Positions 57,967 through 64,000 of a stretch of DNA of 64,000 nt are shown in pieces. Source of the stretch: Micromonospora sp. WMMD980 (GTDB lineage Bacteria; Actinomycetota; Actinomycetes; Mycobacteriales; Micromonosporaceae); the NCBI RefSeq assembly GCF_029626035.1, contig NZ_JARUBE010000003.1, forward strand, positions 3,782,001-3,846,000, given 5' to 3'. Numbering within the stretch: the stretch's first letter is position 1; the number at the start of each line of letters is the position of its first letter. The translations under genes and the position numbers were made by a program. The notes under the pieces were generated by a model, which saw nothing but the letters and a program-made list of their open reading frames with translations, searched no databases and was not told where the DNA came from.

Positions 57967-59321
57967 CACCGACTCGCAGTACCGGGTCGCGGCCGGTGAA
58001 CGGCCGGCGGGGCTGGTGGCGGGCGTTCGGGCTCGGCCTGACGAGCGGTGTGCTGGTGGCCGCGCTGGCCGCGCTCCTGCTGTGGAAGGTCGCCGGACCG
58101 GAGGGCCTGGAGCCGGGCGACCTGGTCGTCCTCACCGGTCGCGACGACAGCAAGGGGGAGCAGCGGCAGGTGCTCATCAAGCTCTGGAACGCGGCGAACC
58201 CCCGCAACCAGGCCACAATGATCAGCCTGCCCGAGACGGCGGACGGTCAGTACGCCGAGATGATCAACCGTGGGGAGCACGAACGGGACCAGGACATCGA
58301 CGTGTTCAATCTCGACGTCACCTGGACGGCGGCGTTCGCGGAGAAGAACCTGCTGCGCCCGATCGACGAGCGCCGGCTCGCCGACCGACCGGACGAGTCG
58401 TTCCTGGAGAAGCCGCTGCGCACCTGCCGCTACCAGGACCGGCTCTGGGCGCTCCCGTTCAACACCGACGCCGGGCTCCTCTACTACCGCAAGGATCTCG
58501 GGCTGGCGCCTCCGTTCGACTGGCCGAAGATCGAGGCCGAGTCGAGCCGGCTGCTGACCGCGCGGACGCCCGGGCTCGCGGCCGGCTTCACCAGCCAGCT
58601 CGCCAACTACGAGGGGTTGACCGTCAACGCGTTGGAAGCGCTCTGGGCGCACGGCGGCGACCTCCGCGTCGACGACCAGGGAAACGTGTCGATCGACCCG
58701 AAGCGGCTGGCCGACGCGCTCCGGTCGCTGACCCCGCGGAGCAGCGGGCCGGCCGTGGTGTCCGGCAAGGCGCTCAACCAGAACGAGGACCAGAGCCGGG
58801 AGGCGTTCGCGGCGGGCGAGGTCGCGTTCATGCGCAACTGGCCGGTCGCCTACCGCAAGTTGACCGGCGGCGACCCGACCGCGACACCGTCGGCGGCGAT
58901 GACGGCGGCGGCTGCCCGGGTCGGCGTCACCGACCTGCCCGGGCCGAGCGTGCTGGGCGGCCAGAACCTGGCGGTCGCCCGGCAGAGCCGGCAGCCCCGG
59001 GCCGCCCAGGCGTTGATCGAATATCTCACCGGTGAGGAGAGCCAGCGGACGCTCTTCGAGGAGGGCGGGTTCGCCGCGACCCGGGCCGTCGTCTACGAGG
59101 ACGTCGGCATCAAGGAGAACTACCCCTACCTCCCGCTGTTGCGCACGGCGATCGACCGGGCCCGGCTCCGGCCGGTCTTCCCGCACTACGTCACGTTCAG
59201 TCGGGTGCTGCGCGGCTACGTGCGGGAGGTGATCGAGGGCCGTGCGCTACCGGACGACCTGGACGCACGGCTCACCGACGCCCTGCGCGGGAAGACACCG
59301 ACCGGTCCCGCCCCGGACTGA
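57963..59321 (+). CDS. Membrane-anchored extracellular solute-binding protein
   Basis: A 452-aa sugar-type ABC solute-binding protein. The N-terminus is a basic segment followed by one hydrophobic helix (AFGLGLTSGVLVAALAALLLW) without a lipobox, so it is probably a membrane anchor. The body has the type 1 binding fold (LVVLTGRDDSKGEQRQVLI, YQDRLWALPFNTDAGLLYY, FAAGEVAFMRNWPVAYR). No permease or ATPase gene accompanies it, so it may act as a sensor with the preceding gene, whose stop overlaps its ATG by 4 nt. Convergent with the HAD gene. Confidence 0.87.
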   Translation: MTPTRSTGSRPVNGRRGWWRAFGLGLTSGVLVAALAALLLWKVAGPEGLEPGDLVVLTGRDDSKGEQRQVLIKLWNAANPRNQATMISLPETADGQYAEMINRGEHERDQDIDVFNLDVTWTAAFAEKNLLRPIDERRLADRPDESFLEKPLRTCRYQDRLWALPFNTDAGLLYYRKDLGLAPPFDWPKIEAESSRLLTARTPGLAAGFTSQLANYEGLTVNALEALWAHGGDLRVDDQGNVSIDPKRLADALRSLTPRSSGPAVVSGKALNQNEDQSREAFAAGEVAFMRNWPVAYRKLTGGDPTATPSAAMTAAAARVGVTDLPGPSVLGGQNLAVARQSRQPRAAQALIEYLTGEESQRTLFEEGGFAATRAVVYEDVGIKENYPYLPLLRTAIDRARLRPVFPHYVTFSRVLRGYVREVIEGRALPDDLDARLTDALRGKTPTGPAPD

Positions 59322-59336
59322 GGCGGGGCCGCCGGC

Positions 59337-59957
59337 TCAGTAGGCCAGCGCGGCGCGCAGGTAGCGCAGGTCGGTGGGCCCGCTCCAGCGGTGCGCGGAC
59401 AGCCCCGCCACCCGGGCGCCGGCCACCGCGCGGTCCTGGTCGTCGACGAAGAGCACCCGGGCCGGCGGGGTGTCCAGCGCCGCGCAGGCGGCCTGGAAGT
59501 ATTCCTTCGCCGGCTTGTGCACCCCCACCACGGAGGAGTTCACCACCACGTCCAGCTCGTCGGTGAGCCCGAGCGCGGCCAGGTCGGCGTCGAGCAGGTC
59601 GGTGGCGTTGGTGCCCAGCCCGACCCGGATGCCGGCGGCCCGCGCCTCGCGGACGAAGGCCAGCACGTCCGGGTCGACCTCGCCCCGGTAGCGCTGCCAC
59701 TCGTCGACCGCCGCCCGGGCCCGCGCCGGGTCGCCGAGCGAGGGAGTCAGCGCGTCGGCCACGCTCGCCATCCACGCGGCGTGGCTCATCTGTCCGACGA
59801 GCACCGGCTGGAGCAGCCCCCAGGACATCGCGATCTCGCCGAGCACCCCCTCGGTCAGCCCGTAGTCCCGCTCGACGCCGGCGGCCACCGCCGGGTCCCA
59901 GCGGCGCAGCACGCCGTCGAAGTCCACCAGGAGCGCCGTGGCGCGTTCCCGACTCAC
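59337..59957 (-). CDS. HAD family hydrolase
   Basis: A 206-aa haloacid dehalogenase-type phosphatase with motif I LLVDFDGVL, motif II in LGTNATDLL, Lys in VGVHKPAKEYF and motif IV VLFVDDQDRAV. The cap is helical. Its GTG overlaps the smc stop by 4 nt (GTGA), so the genes are coupled. Substrate unknown. Confidence 0.9.
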   Translation of the reverse strand: MSRERATALLVDFDGVLRRWDPAVAAGVERDYGLTEGVLGEIAMSWGLLQPVLVGQMSHAAWMASVADALTPSLGDPARARAAVDEWQRYRGEVDPDVLAFVREARAAGIRVGLGTNATDLLDADLAALGLTDELDVVVNSSVVGVHKPAKEYFQAACAALDTPPARVLFVDDQDRAVAGARVAGLSAHRWSGPTDLRYLRAALAY

Positions 59958-62900
59958 TCGCTTGTCTCCCGCCCGTCGTCCTCGGCCCGGTTGAGCCGCT
60001 GGCTGATCACCTGGGTCACACCGCTGCGCATGGTCACGCCGTAGAGCGCGTCGGCGATCTCCATGGTCCGCTTCTGGTGCGTGATCACGATCAGCTGGCT
60101 CTTCTCCCGCAACTGTGCCAGCAACGTGATCAGTCGGCCCAGGTTGACGTCGTCGAGCGCCGCCTCCACCTCGTCCATGATGTAGAACGGGCTGGGCCGG
60201 GCCCGGAAGATCGCCACCAGCATGGCCACCGCGGTCAGCGACCGCTCGCCGCCGGAGAGCAGCGACAGCCGCTTGATCTTCTTGCCCGGCGGCCGGGCCT
60301 CCACCTCGACGCCGGTGGTGAGCAGGTCCTCCGGGTCGGTGAGGATGAGCCGACCCTCGCCGCCGGGAAAGAGCACGGTGAAGACCTGCTCGAACTCCCG
60401 CGCCGTGTCCTCGAACGCGCTGGCGAAGACCTCCAGGATCCGCTCGTCCACGTCCTTGACCACGGTCAGCAGGTCACGCCGGGTCGCCTTCAGGTCCTCC
60501 AACTGCTCGGAGAGGAACTTGAAGCGTTCCTCCAGCGCGGCGAACTCCTCCAGCGCGAGCGGGTTCACCTTGCCGAGCAGGGCCAGTTCCCGCTCCGCCT
60601 TGGCGGCTCGCTTCTCCTGCACCGGCCGCTCGTAGCGGACCGGCTCGGGCACCGGCCGGCCGTCGGACTCGGCGAGCGCGACGTCGGCGTCGGTGGGCGG
60701 GACCGGCTGGTCCGGCCCGTACTCGGCGACGAGCGTGGACACGTCGAGCCCGAAGTCCTCGGCGGCCTTCGCCTCCAACTGCTCGATGCGCAGCCGCTGC
60801 TCGGCCCGGGCCACCTCGTCCCGGTGCACCTGGCTGGTGAGCCGCTCCAGCTCGGCGGCGAGACGCTTGGCCGCGCCGCGTACCTCGGACAGCTCGGCCT
60901 CGCGGGCGGCGCGCTCGCGGGCGACGGCGTCGCGGTGCTCCTCGGCCCGGGCGATGGAGACGGTGAGCCGGGTGAGCGCCTCGCGGGCGCCGCCGACCAC
61001 GGCGCGGGCGATCTCCGCGCCCCGGGTGCGGGCCGCGCGGCGGGCGGCGGCGCGCTCCCGCGCCGCCCGCTCGGCGGTGGCCTGCCGGGCCAGCGAGTCG
61101 GCCCGGCCGGCGATCGACGCGACCCGCTCCTCGGCGGTACGCACCGCGAGCCGGACCTCCATCTCGTTCTGCCGGGCCTGCGGCACCATCGCGGCGAGCT
61201 GGTCGCGTTCCTCGGTGGACGGTTCGGCGTCGAGCGGAGTCGTCTCGGCCAGCCGCAGCCGCTCCTCCAGCTCGGCGAGCGTCGCCAGGTCGCGTTCCCG
61301 GGCCGCCTCGGCGCGGGCCCGGGACTCGCCGAGCCGGTCGGTCTCGGCCTTTGCGGAGCGGGGCCGCCGCGCCCAGCTCGGCGAGCCGGCGGGCGGCGGC
61401 GTTGCGGTGGCTCTCCGCCTCCCGCTTGGCGGCGGCGGCGTGCTGCACCGCCTCCTTGGCTGCGGCCACCTCGGCGCGCGCCTCGGTCAACCGCTCGCGC
61501 AGCTCGGCGGCGGCACGTTCGGCGGTGCCCCGGTTGGCCCGGGCCTCCTCGACGGCGGCCTGCACCTCGATGAAGCTGGGAGCCTTGGCCGACCCGCCGG
61601 CCGCCGCGTACGCCCCGACCACGTCGCCGTCCGGGGTGACCGCGCGCAGCTCCGGGTTCGCGGCGACCAGCTCGGACGCGGCGGCGAGGTCCTCGACGAG
61701 CGCCACGTCCCGCAGCGCCCGGTGCACGGCCGGGCGGATGCCGGCGGCGCACTCCACCAGGTCGGGGGCCCAGCGGGCCCCGTCCGGCAGCTTCGGGCGC
61801 AGCGCGTCGACGGGGCCGTCCATGCCGGGACCGGCGGGGCTGCCGACCAGCAGTCCGGCCCGGCCGGCGTCGGAGATCTTGAGCAGACGCATGGCCTCGA
61901 CCGCCTCGTCCACGCCGCTGACCGCCACCGCGTCGGCGAGCCCGCCCAGCGCGGCGGCGAGCGCCGCCTCGTCGCCGGGGGCGACGGTGAGCAGCCCGGC
62001 GAGGCCGCCGAGCAGGCCGGGCACCTGGTCGGCGCGGGCGAGCAGCGCCCCGGCGCCGTCCTTGCGACGCAGGCCGAGCGCGAGCGCCTCCTCGCGGGCC
62101 TTCCAGGTGGCGGCGTCCTTCTCGGCGGCGCGTTCGCCGTCGGTGAGGCTGCGCACCGTGGCCTGGGCCTGCTCCTGCACGGCCACCGCCTCGGCGTGCC
62201 GGGCGTCCAGGTCGGCGTTGTCCCGGTCCGCCTCGGTGGACTGCTCGGCGACCGCGTCCAGGTCGGCCTGCGCCCTCTCGGCCCGCCCCAGCGCGTCGGT
62301 GTGCGCGACGGCGAGCCGTTCGATCTCCTCGCCGGCGCTCGTGGTGCGGGCCCGGGCGGAGTTGACCTGGCCGGTCAGCCGGGCCAGCCCCTCCCGCCGG
62401 TCGGCGATGGCCTTGGCGGCGGCCACCAGTTCCCGTTCGGCGGCGGCGAGCTGCCGTTCCAGCTCCTGCCGGTGCTCGACCGCCTCGGCCAGCCGGATCT
62501 GGTCGTCGGTGAGCGCGGCGCGCAGCTCCTCCTCCTGCTCGCGGACCCGCCGCGACTCGGCCTCCAGTTGCTCCGGGTCGCGGCCGGGGCGCTCGTCGTC
62601 GCCGCTGGCGCTCAGGTGGCGCAGCCGTTCCCGGGCGAGCTGCTCGATGGAGCGGAACCGCTCCTGGAGCGCGGAGAGCCGGTACCAGGTGTCCTGGGCC
62701 GCCGCCAGCAGCGGGGCGTCCTCGGCCAGGGCCGCCTCCAGTTCGCCGAGTCGGCCCTGCACCTCGCCGTGCTCACCCTCGATCTGCTCGCGCCGCTCGC
62801 GCAGCGCGGTCTCGTCGGCGATCTCCCGGTCCAGCGTGGTGCGCAGCGTGTGCAGGTCGTCGGCGAGCAATCGGAGCCGGGCGTCGCGCAGGTTGGCCTG

Positions 62901-63554
62901 GATGGCTGCGGCGCGCCGGGCCACCGCGGCCTGCCGGCCCAACGGCTTGAGCTGGCGGCGCAGCTCGGCGGTGAGGTCGGTCAGCCGGTTGAGGTTCACC
63001 TGCATCGCGTCCAGCTTCCGCAGCGCCTTCTCCTTGCGCTTGCGGTGCTTGAGGACGCCGGCCGCCTCCTCGATGAAGGACCGGCGGTCCTCCGGCTTGG
63101 CGTGCAGCATGCCGTCGAGCCGGCCCTGCCCGACGATGATGTGCATCTCGCGGCCGATGCCGGAGTCGGAGAGCAGCTCCTGGATGTCGAGCAGGCGGCA
63201 GGAGTCGCCGTTGATCTCGTACTCGCTCTCGCCGGAGCGGAACATCCGGCGGGTGATGGAGACCTCGGTGTACTCGATCGGCAGCGCGCCGTCGGTGTTG
63301 TCGATGGTGAGGGTGACCTCGGCCCGGCCCAGCGGCGCCCGGCCGGCGGTGCCGGCGAAGATGACGTCCTCCATCTTGCCGCCGCGCAGCGCCTTGGCGC
63401 CCTGCTCGCCGAGCACCCAGGCGATGGCGTCGACGACGTTGGACTTGCCGGAGCCGTTCGGGCCCACCACGCAGGTGATCCCGGGCTCCAGCTTCAACGT
63501 CGTGGCGGAGGCGAAGGACTTGAAGCCCTTCACCGTCAGGCTCTTGAGATGCAC
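59954..63554 (-). pseudogene. smc: Chromosome segregation protein SMC, frameshifted in the deposited sequence
   Basis: A 1199-codon SMC ATPase split into two frames. The N-terminal part (63554 leftward) begins MHLKSLTVKGFKSFA and holds Walker A GPNGSGKSN, the coiled coil and the hinge; it loses frame at the G run 61360-61363 (CCCC on the coding strand). Removing one base restores AELGAAARSAKAETDRL. The C-terminal part continues to 59954 with the signature LSGGERSLTA and Walker B FYIMDEVEAALD. SMC is nearly universal and important for chromosome segregation, and both halves are well preserved, so a sequencing or assembly error is more likely than real loss. Confidence 0.85.
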
Positions 63555-63865
63555 CTTCTCGATCCTCGTCCGGTGGTCGCCGTACCGTCGCCGGCTGCGC
63601 GGACCTGGTGAACCCGCAGACTAACCCGCGCCCGGGGCCGCACCGGCACGCGACCCACCCGGGTGGGGGGCGTCCGCGCGGCGCACCCGTCGTCGCGGTC
63701 GGGCGAACCCCACAAGATCACAATTTTCGGACGCAATTAGCTGAAGCCGCCGCAAGATCGAGAATTGCGAACAACGGCGAAAGGGTACGCACATGGCTGC
63801 GCGCCGGCACAAAGTGTCGGCGCGCTTTTCGGTGTGGTGCGATTCAGTTTTCCGACAACCGGAAC
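63555..63865. other. Intergenic region left of a partial gene
   Basis: About 310 nt that is AT-richer than the genes around it. It contains two similar AAGATC(A/G)(C/A)(C/G)AATT-type segments near 63714 and 63753 and one strong hairpin at 63799-63825. No convincing CDS; a short plus-strand ORF at 63793 runs through the hairpin and is rejected. Confidence 0.4.
63799..63829 (+). terminator. GC-rich hairpin with T tract
   Basis: GCGCGCCGGCAC-AAA-GTGTCGGCGCGC forms a 12-bp stem with one G-T wobble, followed by TTTT on the plus strand. No plus-strand gene ends nearby; the leftward partial gene ends at 63866, so the hairpin may serve that gene without a U tract. Confidence 0.5.
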
Positions 63866-64000
63866 TCAGGTCAGCGCGGGCTCGGCGAGACGGAGGAGGT
63901 CGTCGGCCTCCGCCGCTGCCGCCGCGAGCCGATCGTTGTCGGCACGCAGACGCGTGATCTCGAACTCCAGTGCCTGAACCCTGGCACGCAGTCGGGTGAC
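63866..64000 (-). CDS. Partial coiled-coil protein (C-terminus only)
   Basis: The last 44 codons of a leftward gene that enters from the right edge. The sequence is strongly helical with heptad-spaced hydrophobics (VTRLRARVQALEFEITRLRA, then DNDRLAAAAAEADDLLRL), so a coiled coil is likely, ending in TGA at 63866-63868. Family unknown; the remainder is outside the window. Confidence 0.55.
   Translation of the reverse strand, partial: VTRLRARVQALEFEITRLRADNDRLAAAAAEADDLLRLAEPALT

Noticed and set aside
63793..63970. Plus-strand ORF beginning at the ATG at 63793
   Set aside because: It runs through a terminator-like hairpin and opposite a coiled-coil coding segment, with no recognisable sequence.

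Overview
The window is high-GC actinobacterial chromosome, most likely Micromonospora or a close relative. The evidence is the GC-rich third codon positions, frequent GTG starts, several genes preceded at about 6 nt by TANNNT boxes (leaderless transcription), a GlnR-type box in front of amtB, and paired GTTAAG...GGGGGCCCC palindromes of the kind I associate with Micromonospora intergenic regions. No tRNA, rRNA, CRISPR array, transposase or phage gene was seen.

Layout. 0.1-3.6 kb: a secreted DNRLRE/LamG protein. 4.1-9 kb: yraN-yifB-dprA and a XerC-type recombinase. 9-12.8 kb: a class V aminotransferase, an M23 peptidase, a methyltransferase and a sulfite-oxidase-like molybdoenzyme. 12.8-18.8 kb (minus strand): the translation/export block rpsP-KH-rimM-trmD-rplS-lepB-lepB-NUDIX-rnhB-DUF2469. 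19.8-31.2 kb (plus strand): an accessory cluster, namely a trypsin-co-occurring protein, a trypsin-like VMAP protein, a MoxR ATPase, a SAV_2336-type vWA/TPR protein, an FxsB-like radical SAM/SPASM maturase and a TIR/NB-ARC/TPR protein (FxsT). 31-38.5 kb: a CLC channel, proS, a TetR regulator, an amidohydrolase, a Uma2 protein and ffh. 38.6-42.2 kb: a two-component system with an ABC exporter. 42.3-48.6 kb: amtB-glnB-glnD, a phosphotransferase and ftsY. 48.7-54.9 kb: a PhoD-like phosphatase, a MarR/MFS pair, a DinB protein and a Tat-exported dimethylformamidase-like protein. 55-59.3 kb: a second accessory module (EACC1, a caspase/substrate-binding/vWA membrane protein carrying two lesions, and a lipid-anchored or membrane-anchored solute-binding protein). 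59.3-63.6 kb: a HAD hydrolase and smc. The right edge holds the end of a coiled-coil protein.

The most unusual feature is in the first accessory cluster. The maturase carries an N-terminal segment that looks like a complete FxsA precursor (leader helix plus an F-N-N three-residue cyclophane motif), fused in frame upstream of the radical SAM domain, and no separate FxsA gene is visible nearby. The cluster combines the vWA-MoxR-trypsin (VMAP) conflict machinery with the FxSxx cyclophane machinery. The second module has a predicted intracellular caspase joined through one membrane helix to an extracellular binding domain and vWA, and it is broken by one frameshift and one in-frame TAG. smc also carries a homopolymer frameshift, so assembly errors have to be excluded before calling either a true pseudogene.

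Both accessory modules sit inside an otherwise conserved smc-ftsY-amtB/glnB/glnD-ffh-rpsP-trmD-rnhB housekeeping order.
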